64,000 nt of DNA from Puffinus mauretanicus (Eukaryota > Chordata > Aves > Procellariiformes > Procellariidae). The notes under the pieces were generated by a model. The model was not told the origin of the DNA. It saw nothing but the letters and a program-made list of their open reading frames with translations, and ran no database searches. Shown one piece after another: positions 10,561 to 22,240 of the stretch (position 1 is its first letter; every line of letters starts with the position of its first letter). The DNA lies in assembly GCA_023333565.1 (NCBI GenBank), contig JAJKFH010000374.1, positions 806,001 to 870,000 on the forward strand, given 5' to 3'. Made by a program: the position numbers and the translations under genes.

Positions 10561-12769
10561 TTTTTTTTTTCCCCCCTTCTTCATTTGTTGCAGCAAAATG
10601 TTCCAGGCAGGGAAAAAAAAAGTTTCTAGAATAACAAGGATACTACAGATAATGCAGTGCAACAAATAGCAGCTCAGTGGTAGTCACGTTTCTGTGCTCA
10701 GCTCCCTTCCTGATACCACTTGGCAATAAAGGACTAGATCAAACAGGCTCCCATTAGAGCTGAAGGGCTGAATTTTGCTCCCACTGAGGTTACAGAAGGT
10801 GTAAGCCAGGAATAAATTTGCCCTGGCAAACCCTGCCAGAGTAAGAAAGGCAGGAGATCGCCCTTTGTGCATTAGGAATGAACCAACTGTTTATACCTGG
10901 ATCATATAAGATAACGAGGTTTCCAGGGCAAAGAATATGTTTTCCTGTGTGGGATTTCTCCTGTGGCCTTTATTCCTGTGAATGGAGTCAGGGAAGTTGA
11001 TGGGAACTAATCCTGTAAGATCAAAGTTCAGTGCTAAGTGTCTTTTGCATAGTTAGATTTTTTTTTTTTAAAGAAAAAAGAAAAAAAAAAATTATTTCTC
11101 TAAGTGACATTATTTTGCCTGAAAACAAGCAAATAAAACCCCCAGAAAAATAATCAAATACTTACATGGACTCCCCTCTTATACAATGGCTTCATCAGTC
11201 CTGCCACAAGCAAACTTCATTAATTGATGCGGGCCAGTGCTGCACTTATTCTCTAACGAACACAGGACCGTTCCCGAGCAAAGACTTCATTGTTTAAAGC
11301 AAACGTAATAGTCGCGAGGAATTGCACGTACTGTTTTTAACATATAAAACATCGATACTTCACAATACAGAAGAACTTCAAAAAGAATCGTGCTTGCTAC
11401 TCAGCATGTATTCAATGCACTGATTTTCTAAACATGGGAAGGGCTTCCATTTATTAGAAGCTGCTGTCAAAATATAGGAAAAGCGACTACTTTCAGTTTG
11501 CGGAATAGTTCAAACCATCATCGAAAAATAGCACAAAAAGCTTCCAGAGCACCAACGATCAAAAATAATGTTTTCAGTGTATTAAAGAATCTGCCCGTAT
11601 CTAACACCCCCAGAGCCACACATGCACACACAGGCTCTCGCATGGATTCTTCACTTTGAATTCACGGCTGTCGCGCAGTTTGAGAGCCCCGCTGAAATGA
11701 CAAGCCATATATTCTCCTGAAATCACAAGCTCTGAAAATACAGCAATGGAAAATGCTGAGGCTAGGTTATAGCAACTGTTACTCAGTCTCAGATTATGGT
11801 CGGAGGTAAGCTGCACCAGCAACTCCAACAAGAGCTAATATGGAATAATAATTAAAAAATATCAAAGTCAACAAATCAGAGCAGCAGAATGCCAGGTGCG
11901 GCTTCAAGCTGAGAGCCAGGAGGGGGATTCCTCTATGTCGGGTAAGGATTATTGGCGTGGCTGTCCTCAGAACAAACTGCAGAAAAGGTGCAATAAAGTG
12001 CATTTAAGGCAAACAGAAAATTGTGGAACCGAGGAGCAGCACTCGTTTGTAACCATTTGCTCCGCGCTTTCTGCTGCTCGCCTCGGTGTGCTTGTGCAGC
12101 ATCGGGTTTGACTGCAAACTCGCCGGGGCAAGCAGCTCGCCCTTGTACTTGCCCGTAAAGTTCAGAGCTGGGCACTGATGTTACTGATGTTGGACTAACA
12201 AATCCACATGGGATCCACATGGGTTTTGTTGTGCTTTGTTTTTTAAAGGATCTTGTTAACAGGCAATGAGAGAGTTGCAAAAAGTAATAATCGTGGGCTT
12301 TTAATACTGAATGTGCATGTACTGAAAATAGGAGAGCAAGAAGTGCTGAAATAACAACTAAAAGACAATCCATCATGTAATCTACCCATAGCTACATCTT
12401 GAAACAAAGATCTAAGCATAACACGATATATCATCTTGGGTTTCAGATGTACCCACACACAAATAAAAAGCTACTTTTACAGGAACCTGCATGTTCTATA
12501 TACACGTTTATTTGGATGTTCTTCAGGGGGTATTTTTGCACAACACAATATTGTTTCTAGGTATTTGGTTTTTTTTCTGAAATTATAGGGGATGTTATCT
12601 AGGAAACTACGCCAGAAGCCTCCCCGCTATACATCTGCAAGCGTACACACACAAAGCAAAAAAACCCACCCAAACCCCCCCTTATTGCAGCGGTCCGTTA
12701 CCATCAAGACGACAGATAAGCGGGACTTTGATTCTCTACGCGGGGGAAAAGGGTTTGAGCAGTAAAAAC
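10561..12769. other. Unique, A/T-rich non-coding sequence
   Basis: It holds homopolymer tracts at 10560-10580 (T then C) and a T-run/A-run inverted repeat at about 11060-11092. A short direct repeat of ATCCACATGGG occurs at 12202-12223. Open frames such as 11933-12376 (minus, 147 codons, with a hydrophobic start) show no known domain and overlap others. Nothing else is recognised. Confidence 0.5.
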
Positions 12770-12798
12770 CTGCTGGCAGGTCCCCGGCGGCGGCGCGC

Positions 12799-12876
12799 TG
12801 CCCGCCCGGCCCTGCCCGCTCCCTGCCCGCCCGCTGCCCGCTCCCTGCCCGCCCGCTGCCCGCTGCCCGCCCGGCC
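12799..12876 (-). repeat. C-rich minisatellite with G-quadruplex potential
   Basis: A unit of 22 bases built from CTGCCCGCTCCC and TGCCCGCCCG is repeated exactly at 12812-12833 and 12834-12855, with partial copies on both sides. On the minus strand this gives many GGG runs separated by loops of one to five bases. That fits the usual pattern for a stable G-quadruplex. Confidence 0.8.
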
Positions 12877-12896
12877 CGGCCGCCGCAGCGGCAGGC

Positions 12897-12917
12897 GGCT
12901 GCTGCCCTCTATCGGCC
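12897..12917 (-). promoter_or_regulatory. CTCF-like binding site
   Basis: On the minus strand the sequence CCGATAGAGGGCAGCAGC fits the CTCF core consensus (CCASYAGRKGGCRSY) at all but about one or two positions. It closely resembles the FII site of the chicken beta-globin insulator as I remember it. It lies at the edge of the CpG island, a common setting for bound CTCF sites. Binding is inferred. Confidence 0.45.
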
Positions 12918-13020
12918 CCGAGGCCCGGCGGCCCGCGCGGGAGCGCCACATCCCTCCCCGCTGCCGAGGCTCTGCCGTTCGGTAGCGAAGGGCTTCTCGG
13001 GCTGTCGAACCCCCCCGGAA

Positions 13021-15139
13021 TGGCCGGTACTTCTTCCTGTGTCACTGGCAGCCCTCTGACCACGCGGCCCGAAGGACGAGACCAATATACGGCTCGGTGA
13101 AGCTCTTAAACAAATATGAAACGCCTGTGTTTCGGCCCACCAGTCTAAACAATGCGATAATGGCAATAATAGCTCTATTCACAGCACAGCTTTCCCAGTA
13201 CAGCTCTTGTAAACTTTCACTATCTGAACTGTTAAACAAAACTCTGGGCTTTATCACGGGCCCTTTGTGCTTTATCTCACTACTTTACGTGCTACAAAAT
13301 GATCCCCAAAAAGGATCGAGACAATCCGGGAAAAGAAGAGGGAGCACGAGATTCCCACAAAAGCAGCTGACTAGATGTTAAAAAGAAGGGGAAAAAAAAA
13401 AAAAAAAGATGGGACTTGCGACAACCAAAGTGGTGGGGAAAAAAGAGCTTAGCAAGAGAAAAGACACAAAAATTGAACTGTAAAAGCACCGTGCTTCGGT
13501 GCAGTCATTTCTCACACTGGGGCTAAACGCTGCACGCTTACCAGGTCCCTTACAGCAGCTAACACACACAAGCGTGTCTATATGAACGCTCACCTTCAAG
13601 GAGCACAAATGTTCCTCTTGATCCTGTCCTCACGTCCACTGGTTATGAAAATCTGGAGAAAAGCCACAAAATTAAGTTAAACCAGCGTGAGTTTAGAATC
13701 TGATTTCCAAATATAGTCATTTTAAAGGGTGAACTGTTGCTCGTCCTAGTAATGCATAAAATGTTGGGGTCAGTCCTGTTTCCACTGAAGTCCTCATAAA
13801 TACACATATATACAGATTGGTGTCTAAACAGAAAGAGAATTATATATGTGTGTGTACATCCAGACTGTATTAAAGATAATAAATATGCACGTTCTCTCCA
13901 CACAAACACGCATATTGGGGTAAGCACTGAAGCACACAAGAAAACATAGTTATTTTTCAGGCTTTTAAAGTAGCTGATGAGACCAAGCACTGTAAACTTA
14001 GAGGGAAAAAGTTAAGATTATAATTTAAAGCAACTAAGATTGAACTGATCTTTCTAGAAGAGAAGTCAGACATCAGCTCCCAGATATCAGGGTATCCTGT
14101 CTCTCAGGTAATAGCTGAGAAAAATAAACCAAACTGTGGTTTTGGTACTAATCTGAACGCATGTGTGTGCTTCTCTGATGGGGGGCACGTAACTGCCACG
14201 GTCTCAGAATAGATTAATGCTTTGGGATGAACTGTGAGGCTGGTCAATGCTGAACAGCCATCCTCTACCTAACACTATATTTCATAAAAACCAAACCAAG
14301 TTAATCCCTTCCTGAAGGTCTTTCAGCCTTACCTGCACCCATCTGTTAGTTCATAACATCTTCAAGAGTAAAGGCTGCTCCTAATTTCTGCGTCTGGTGT
14401 GAGGCAGAGGACAGAGCTGGTTTTAAAAAGCAAGTTGTGGTGAGAGCGTACGGTGCGATGAAAGCTGAACAGGGTCAGTAACGCTTCGTGCTATACTTTG
14501 CAAACTTTATCCCATCTTTTTACTCTGTTGCTTTTAGAAACAAATTAGCTTGTAGAGAAAGTAGGCAGTGAGGCTTGCCTGGATGGCATGGTGAAATTTA
14601 TTATAAAGTCACACTAGTAAAGATTTCCGTCAGAGGGAGGTCAGCTTTCAGTGTAAAGACACTATGTGAGCAGTTACCAGGTCCTGTGGATCATGTTTTA
14701 TCTTCATAAATGAATGCGTCTCTACAGTAACCATGCATTTGTTTGCCTGTATGGAGCTCATTAACAACGGGGTCATACTTGAAATCCTAGAGTTTACGGC
14801 ATATACAGGGGAAATTATTTTTCAGATGATCTCTGGTCCTACTTCTCTGCAGACATTCGGAGCCACCCACATAGCCCACACCCTGCCGCTGTCCGGGCTG
14901 CGTAATGCCTATCGATCGGCATTTTTAAACTGCCCACGTCTCTAAGCGGCTTTCCTTTAAGCAATAGGACAGCTGTTGGTCTTCACCAACCTTAAAGGGA
15001 TACCAGCAACACGTCTGAAATGCATTTGTCCTTTTTTTCTCTGAAACAAAGCGAGGAAGAGGCACCCCTCCTTTCAGAAAAAAGAAAACCAAAAACATAT
15101 CCCAAACGGGAGCATGTTGATTATTAACTGACTGCACAG
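13021..15139. other. Unique non-coding sequence
   Basis: No gene or repeat family recognised. There is an A-run at about 13391-13407 and some alternating TATA/TGTG sequence near 13800-13860. Open frames are short and overlapping. Confidence 0.5.
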
Positions 15140-15144
15140 TTCGA

Positions 15145-15290
15145 CACCAGTTATCCGAACCTGCTCTCCAAAACATGCTGTGTCCCCACCATGTCTATTA
15201 ATTACACTGAAAACTCCTTCAATTATTTGAAACCTCAATTATCCAAAATTCTCCCCTTCTCCCCCATTATGTTCAGATAATTGAGGTTGT
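15145..15290. mobile_element. Possible decayed Tigger/pogo-like DNA transposon end
   Basis: It contains reiterated TTATCCGAA-type words: TTATCCGAAC at 15151-15160, CAATTATTTGAA at 15220-15231 and CAATTATCCAAAATT at 15236-15250. A 13-base inverted repeat is also present, AACCTCAATTATC at 15231-15243 against GATAATTGAGGTT at 15276-15288. Repeated TTATCCGAA words next to terminal inverted repeats are a feature of some ancient Tigger-like elements. No transposase remnant is visible, so the call is tentative. Confidence 0.35.
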
Positions 15291-15429
15291 GCGGAGCGCA
15301 CTCGCAGCCAGTTAGAAGAGCAAGCATTATCTTTCAGCTGATACAACTATCAATAGCAAGTGTACAGCATATACTACAAAGGCTTTATTGTGCATATGTA
15401 GGGAGATAGAGATGAGATAGGGTTCTGGG

Positions 15430-15622
15430 AGGCAGTTTGTCTAGCGGTTACAGTACAGAGTTGGGTGTCATGAGACCAAAGTTTTAATTACTACCTCTGC
15501 TACCGACTCTGTTACTCAGATAAACCGCTCGCTGTCTCTGCATGCCAGCATCCCACCCTGCAAAAAGGGGCACTGTGAGAATTACCCACCTTTGTCAAGC
15601 ACTTTGATATTCTTAGATAAAC
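15430..15622 (+). mobile_element. CORE-SINE (MIR-like), nearly full length
   Basis: The order of parts matches an ancient amniote tRNA-derived CORE-SINE. First comes a tRNA-like head with a degraded B box (CTAGCGGTTACAGTACAGAG, GTCATGAGACC). Then come the core region (CTCTGCTACCGACTCTGTTAC, CCTGCAAAAAGGGG) and an L2-type tail (CCTTTGTCAAGCACTTTGAT). It is diverged from consensus, as expected for an element predating birds. Confidence 0.65.
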
Positions 15623-17245
15623 AGCTTTTTATGTCTAACTGCTGAGTATTACTGTCCATTTAATTGCATTTTTAAAACTCTTTGGAAAGAAAGGACTGAA
15701 AAAAAATAGCCGAAAACATTTGAGAGCCAGAACTTTGGTTGGCGAAGACCGGCACAGAGTTCAGCAGAGCTGTGCTGAGTTAAATCAAGGCAGGCCTGGC
15801 CCTTTAAACATAGTTTGCCAAATGTAACGTGACCAGTAGGAACAAGCTGTACCTGTGCTAGGTACAAACTACCCAATGCAGATTCATACTTATTGCTGCA
15901 AAATCTTTATGCCTTACCACAAACTGGTACCAGTACTTGGTATTTGAACAAGAATAATATAGATTTCACTAAAGCAATAATCTATATGTGCTCGGTATGC
16001 GCTGAAAAAAATCATTTTGTTTAGAGCGTCCCAAAACTTTCCGCAGAGAAGAATCGGCATTAGCTGCGTCCTCCTCTCGCGTGAAGCCAAGCGATGTAGA
16101 GCACGCTGCATGCCGTTACTGGGAAGGGTGCCAGACTTAAAAAGCACATCTTAAAATGTGGTACCATTAATGCTTGCACCACGTAAAATGCACAAAGATA
16201 ATAGAAAATAGAGGTCTTTGAATAATGATAAGCCTCCTGATTGCAGGTGAGGGACTACACAAGCTCGCTATACAAAGCTGTAACTGCACGTACAATACAC
16301 CCGGATTCGGTGCAGACGTATTTGTAATCGCCATCCACCAAATGCCTTACGAGCAGGCAGAACACGACCTGCGAGGTAAGGAGATGGCACCTGCCGCTCT
16401 GCTATCTTTCTGCTTTGTCTTATAAGCATCTGAAATTCTGTTTTAAGGCTTTTCCATGCGGCGATTTCTGTAAATCACCCTTCTCGGCTGGAGTGCTGAG
16501 GTGAGGGGAAAAAATCCTGCGCTCACTTAAAGCCTTTTATTTCTCTTGTAACATGGACATCTTGGAGAGCAGATTAGCCAAAGGAGAAAAAAATAAAAAG
16601 CAAATGGTATTACTGGTGACCTAATCCTTCCTCTCAGAAAAAGAAAGGGGAAAGAAAGCCTCTTGTGATCTCCAAGGAGGAACTTGCCTTGTAAACTAGT
16701 CTCCTGTTTGAAACGGAAACAAGAATGTGAATCCTGATACAGAGAGGCTACCAAAGGCAGGGAACAGCTTAACAGACCGGAGATTTTCCCTTTCAGTGCA
16801 ACGCAGGGCTATTACACAGGTCCTGCCTACGTTAGAAAAACAGGCAGTGAAAACTTAACAGGTTATAAGATCCTTTGGCCACAAAGGCATCCAAAATGCG
16901 GTTATTTTTATACACTAGGCAGGAGCGTAATCTGTGTCCAAGTTTATAAACTGTGGGCTTGTAGTTCATTAAAAGGATTCTGTTACTGGCTCCTCTCTCT
17001 TCGGTTATTGTATCCAACCCCCACGACGTGCATTTACAGCCCTTTCAAACCTGCCCCTCTATAAAACCAGGAATGCTGCCCCTGCCCCCTCCTCCCCTGA
17101 GGGAATGGGGGCAACCAGTGTTAGATTAACTAAATATTTGAAGAAGGGACCCATTTTTACTGGCAAACACTATTTGGAATAAAAGTTTGCACTTCCTCAA
17201 GTGCTTAGATAAAAGGGCACGAAGGCAGGCATGCTGGCTGCACTG
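15623..17245. other. Unique non-coding sequence
   Basis: No recognisable gene or repeat. Short open frames only. It is mixed A/T-rich and moderate G+C sequence. Confidence 0.5.
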
Positions 17246-17374
17246 TCCTCCTCTTTTCAGGTAAGAAAACTGAGGTCTGGGGTAAGTCCATAGCAAAATT
17301 GAGAACAACCCCCCCAGACCTCTTGATTTCAACCCCACCCAGCCCCCTTTGCTGCACCAGAGCAGACAGTTGGC
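17246..17374 (-). mobile_element. Relic MIR/CORE-SINE fragment
   Basis: On the minus strand the words GGGTTGAAATCAAGAGGTCT, TTTGCTATGGACTTACC and CCTCAGTTTTCTTACCTGAA follow in the order of the MIR core. The tRNA-derived head is barely recognisable (CTGTCTGCTCTGGTGCA). The copy is old. Confidence 0.6.
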
Positions 17375-20300
17375 CTGTTGAGCCCAGTCTCCTCTCCAGC
17401 TTCACCCAGCTAAATCACTCCTAATAGCCAATTTACCAGACGAATTTAACTTCCCTTCTTGCATGCAAATACCCATGACCAGGCTGCTGCTCTCTCCATT
17501 TTTCATTGTCCAGAAATACTCGGAGAGGTGAGGTTTTTTGCAGTTTCTTTGAACTTCTCGCTCCAGTCTCGAGGAGCGCTGCGGATGTGCTCAGAGCACC
17601 GCGGTGGCATCACTTCTGTTCCCTCCGAGCAGAGGATCCAAGTGCCGCTGGTCCCGACACACGGACACAACTGTCATGAAAAGCTTCCAGGAATACTCAT
17701 GCGTTTATGTGCTTTTTTTTTACTCTCCGGGAGCACAAACACCAGTGAAAACCTGACCGGCGAAGAACATATGCAAACAGAATGTCATTGTGGCAACAGC
17801 TAATTCATTTTTTAAATTCCAGGTAATATCTTCAGACTTCTTTTTTGGCACCATTCCCCAGCTCCTATCCAAGTATCCGATGTCCATGGCTTCCTAAAAG
17901 GTGGTGGCAGATGCCATTCTGATAGGAAACCGGAAATTCCTTCCTGACCCAGCAGATTACGTCATGCCTCTGAAATGCAAGGTTAAATCCAATCCAGCTA
18001 CCTGTCCATCTCCAGACTGCCTATCAATTAGCATTAGACACTAATTTGATTAAATCAGTATGTTGAAATTTTATTTGATTCCACCTAAGGAGTATAATTC
18101 CCCCTGCGTGTTCTCTGTAACCCACTAATTTTCCAATGGAATGGGAAACACGGGTTGGGATTTGGAGGCTATTTCTTCTACTTGTTAACATGTGAGCTTA
18201 AAACCGCAGTAAAAAATAAATCCATGCAACTTGGTGGAATGAGACTTGCCAGTTTAAGAGAAAACGGCTTTTTACAGAATAACCCAGATGGAAAAAAAAA
18301 AAAAAAAGTAGTATACATTTAACTCTGAAACCTGAAGTGTTCTTTGAGGGAAAACGAATACATTTTAGCCTTAAAGGGATCACAGACTGCAATTATATAA
18401 TTCTTGTCAACTGATGTTAAAGATAGGCTGGAAAGAATGTATGCTGAGGCCCTGCAATAAAACGAGCTCCTTTACTCCTTTCAAATGTTTGCAAGCCTTG
18501 GAGGTTATCCAAAGGTCGAATACAGGAAAAGTCTTGGTGAACAGAAAACATAATCATGAGCTTTTTTAATATGGGCTCTTTTTGTAATAAAATAAAATTA
18601 TTGTAAGGGAAGGGAGGGCGGGCTCTGTCTCCTCAGATCTAGGGCCAGGGGGGCTGAGTTTTAATCAGACGCTGCTGTTCTCCCCTCCTCTCTCCTCCCC
18701 AGCCTGTCACTACACGGAGGGAGAAGCCAGCGGAGGTGCACCGGGTGCTGGGTGCGCTGCAGAGGTGCAAAGACCCAAGCCTGGCACTGAAACCCCTCGA
18801 CTTTGCTGCAGTACAAGGACACGTTTCCCGAGGGGGAGATGGAAAGAGATCTTCTCTGCCGGCCAGCTCGGCGCAGGGTAGCAGCAGATCCCCGACACTC
18901 TCCTCTCCCGTTTTATCAGGGGTCTGTTGGGACATTTCATGCAGAGAACGGCTCCATACGATGCCGTAGCTGTTACCAATGTGCTGCCACTTCTGGGGTG
19001 CACCAGAACAAATGCTGTGTTTCTCACAGAAACGCCACTGGAAGCTGGAAGTAAGGTACATGGAGAATATCACAGCCAGCTGCAACTACACAGGAGTTCA
19101 GAGATGGGTTGTCAATACTCGTATGGATTTTGGGGCAGAATCCAGGACTGCAATCTTTACTCTTTCCAAAAGTGCTACGGCTTCGCTCATGACCATCTGT
19201 GGTCAGGGAGCTGTTTTCTGTTTCACCCGGAGTAGCGGGTGGCACTGCCTAGACACCCCACCTGGGGTGCAGCGACAAATCCCACACAGGCACTCCCACT
19301 CCCACCTGCGTTTGGTTCTGAAATTTTCTATCCAACTACGGATTTGACCCCATCTCCCCAGGCTGCTAAACGCAAGCCAGGAGCAGCAAACCATGAAGTA
19401 TTTGGAAGGAATTAATGAAGCAGACATTTGCTGAAGGCATCAGGCGCTTCCGAGTTGTGATCATCCTTCATAGGAAAACCTGGGAGACACACACCGAGAC
19501 TGGCTTTGTTCTAATCCCATACGCTCTGTAACGCTTTACCACCATTTACCTCTTATGGCGACTGCCCTGTCATCCAACTCTTACTACAACAGACTTACCT
19601 ATACCTCACAGGCTGAGAAAACAATCTTACAACAAACGTAATGTTTTTTCCTCTCAAAAATCAGAAGCCTGTTTTAATGATCAATCTGCACTGCCTGGGG
19701 AATGGCATTCATGCTGACAAGTCCACCACTCTTCTGAAGATGTCGTTTCCCATTTCCTGAATTTATTCCAGACTTCTTCTGTCCTGCATTTCACCATTAT
19801 CAATCTGGATGGAGACCTTTCCCATTCTCTGCTCCAGATGATAAGCAGAATTAGGAAAAAAAAAAGAAAAAAGATCATACCTACCACTCCCATCTAGGCA
19901 AGAAAGACACTTCAGAGCTGGAGCAAACTGGATAGACTTGTAAATGCACCTGCTCTGCTAGGATGTAAAACTAATTCACATTAGCTGTGCTCCCATGGAC
20001 CATCTCTTGGCCTACAGGCACGAAAACTTGACCCCATATTTAAAGTATTTCTTTTTTTATATAATTTCATGCTAGTAGCATGTTTTCCAACATGAACAGC
20101 ACACTTTGCTCCCCCTCGTCTTTGAGGAAGAGGTGCAGAGCTGCCATTTCACACCACCAGGAGACAAGGGCCTTTGAAAGACCATGAGCACTACTGTGTG
20201 CACAGAATATGGCATATCTTTATTTTTAATAGTATGGGCAGTCACAAAAGAGATGTAATCGCAGCCCCATTGTGTTCCAGGAGCTGTCCCAGTGTCAGGG

Positions 20301-21339
20301 TACCCGCCCCCCATTAGGTATGGCCCAGAACGTCACCTCTCCTTCATTTCATTTCATTTCACTTCTCCCTCTTTCACCCAACCCTCCTGCTCCTGCTGAC
20401 TGGCGTTCCTCGGCTTTAGCCACGTGCTGCTCCTCTTCTCTTTGAGCTGAAAAGTCAAGAGAATAAATACATAAGCGCTGGAAAAGTCACTAGAAAGTAA
20501 GCTGCTGATATTTAAAAATAAAGGTCCCTATTCACAGGCTGATTTACAGAATTGTTTTGGCATGTGCCTAAATCCAGCTGATCTCCACAAGACATAAAAA
20601 CACACCGAAAATCAAACACACATTGAAAAGCCCTTCCTGAGTGCAGCTACTTGCCCAAACTGGGGGACAAGTTAAAAGAAGATGTCCTACAGAAATGCCA
20701 TGTACTCAGGACAGCTCTGGGGCCCAGGAAGCAGCGATAGCAGCAAGCTGACCCTGCAAACCAAAATGAAATCGGAGCCGGGGGAGATGAGATCCAGATT
20801 TTCCTGCGAGCAGAAGGTGGATGCTCGGTGGTGCTGCAGGCAAGCAGCTTTTCAAACGAGCTCCACACATGGGAACAAACATGTCCAAGGGCCTCACACC
20901 CAACGGGGAGCTGCTGGGTGCCGAACACATCTGAAAATCTGGTGCTCGGAGCGGGCACTGAGCCCTGGCAAATCTGACTCCCAGCCCTGCTGAAAATCTG
21001 TCACCACATCGTCAATGTTAAAAGACAGGTTTTTCAAATGGGAAAAGTGCATTTATCACCCTCAGCAAACTCACGAACAACACAAGGCATAATTGCTCAA
21101 ATGTCAAATAAAAATTCTCGGCTGAGTAAACACCACGCGTGGACCTTTTTTGATCCCCAAATATGAATGCTTTAGAACAGGATGAGCATGTGGCCAGCGG
21201 GGCTGTAATGGAGAGTGCTTTGTATCCTTAACTATACCAGGCGTGATAAAGTGCCCGCTTATCATGAAAAAAAGCTCATCTGAAAGACAGAGGGAAACCA
21301 GATGGGAAAAGAGCACAAACTCTCAGCAGGAATTTCAGG
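17375..21339. other. Unique non-coding sequence
   Basis: No gene recognised. A small A/T-rich block at about 17990-18110 (ATCAATTAGCATTAGAC, TAATTTGATTAAATCAG) has a regulatory texture. An A-run lies at 18291-18307. The stretch 18640-19330 has higher G+C and several overlapping frames on both strands (up to 148 codons), none with a known domain. The frame 20682-20993 (plus, 103 codons) begins with a fair start context but is also unrecognised. Confidence 0.5.
20343..20362 (+). repeat. Short (TTTCA)n microsatellite
   Basis: Four TTCAT/TTTCA units in a row (CATTTCATTTCATTTCAC). It is too short to be unstable. Confidence 0.8.
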
Positions 21340-21349
21340 GATTTTTTTT

Positions 21350-22240
21350 TTTTTTGATTGCTTTCAATTTTTCCAAAATAAAGATCTCTCACATAGCTTG
21401 AGGCTAAGAAGAAATACAGTTCCATCCACCTGAGGCATTCAGAGGGCAAGGCTGAAAGGCCAGGTTTAGCTTCGGTGCTGGAGCTGCAGCCTCCCATGCC
21501 ATGGGGTATCTGTGAGCCTAGCCAAGGGGAACATGCACCCACAGCCCCTTCACCCCCGTAGGAACCCGAGGCTGCTGGGGACTCTACCTCAGCTATTGCT
21601 GATTGCAACACCTTGGCTACTTCTGATATGGCAATCCTTTCTGCTGCCCGGGCACATGCTTCAGCAACACCTTCTGCCTCTGGGTTTTCTGATGCCTCCA
21701 CCACTATTGCCGCTGCTCCTTCAGGAGTGACCACCTTTCCACCGGGACCTGCTCTCTCTGGGCTTTCCACCTCCCCTGTTGCCCTGCTTTTTCTACTCCT
21801 TCCACCTCGGCTCGTGATGCTGTTGCATCCTTCTCTGCTCCCTCTGGTGCTGTGACAGCCAGCGGTTCCATGTCCCCCGCAAGGTCACCAGCGGCCGGTG
21901 TAGCAGGGGGACCCTTCCCAGGGGACAGCACAGGCCTGCAGAGTCGGAGAGCTGGCCCGGATCCTGTTGGTAGAAATGGAGAGTGTGAAGCAGCACAACT
22001 ATAAACAAGCGCATTTCCTAGCATCACTGTGAGTGGACGGGTGACAGGTCCTGGAGCTGGCAAGGGCTGCTTTTCAACAGCCTGTCTTTTCTGTAGAGGC
22101 ACGGAGCAAGAGGCTGGGACCCAGAGCATCCGTGCGGTAGCACAGCTTTGACTCTCGCATCCCAGCCCCATGTTCTCCTGTGGGTGGCAGCCACTTTTCC
22201 AGCCTGAACTGAGGCCAAGCACACAACTGTATACCAAAAC
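21350..22240 (-). other. Unrecognised open segment, possible broken coding exon
   Basis: Two overlapping minus-strand frames are open: 21704-22237 (177 codons) and one open from about 21890 to 21276. The first contains an acidic, A/E/V-rich stretch, VTAPEGAEKDATA then EVEGVEKAG (21782-21856). The second contains a similar stretch, VTPEGAAAIVVEA then EAEGVAEA (21657-21731). The two can be lined up as an imperfect repeat although they lie in different frames, as if one ancestral frame had been shifted near 21760-21780. A predicted amphipathic helix (ISEVAKVLQSAIAEV, about 21585-21630) follows. Downstream the minus strand runs into a poly-A tract (21340-21353), without an AATAAA just before it. 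I recognise no family. It could be a decayed exon, a retrocopy, part of a non-coding RNA, or chance. Confidence 0.22.

Larger units (their letters stand above)
12770..13020. promoter_or_regulatory. Isolated CpG island (candidate promoter/insulator)
   Basis: A sharp rise in G+C and CpG content (about a dozen CpGs in 12781-12840 alone), set in A/T-rich DNA. In bird genomes such undecayed CpG density usually marks a promoter or another unmethylated regulatory element. No TATA box or first coding exon is recognisable on either side, and short frames on both strands (12704-13063 minus, 12728-12985 plus) are simple translations of the C-rich repeat. It could be the promoter of a non-coding RNA, an alternative promoter of a distant gene, or an orphan CpG island. 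Confidence 0.55.

Noticed and set aside
11933..12376. 147-codon minus frame with a signal-peptide-like start
   Set aside because: The hydrophobic start is short, the rest shows no family resemblance, and the surrounding DNA looks non-coding. Signal-like starts arise easily by chance.
12704..13063. Pro/Ala/Gly/Arg-rich frames through the CpG island
   Set aside because: They translate a C-rich tandem repeat. Amino-acid composition follows the repeat and both strands are open.
18639..19085. 148-codon minus frame and overlapping plus frames
   Set aside because: Several frames are open in both directions with no domain. This is expected from locally raised G+C.
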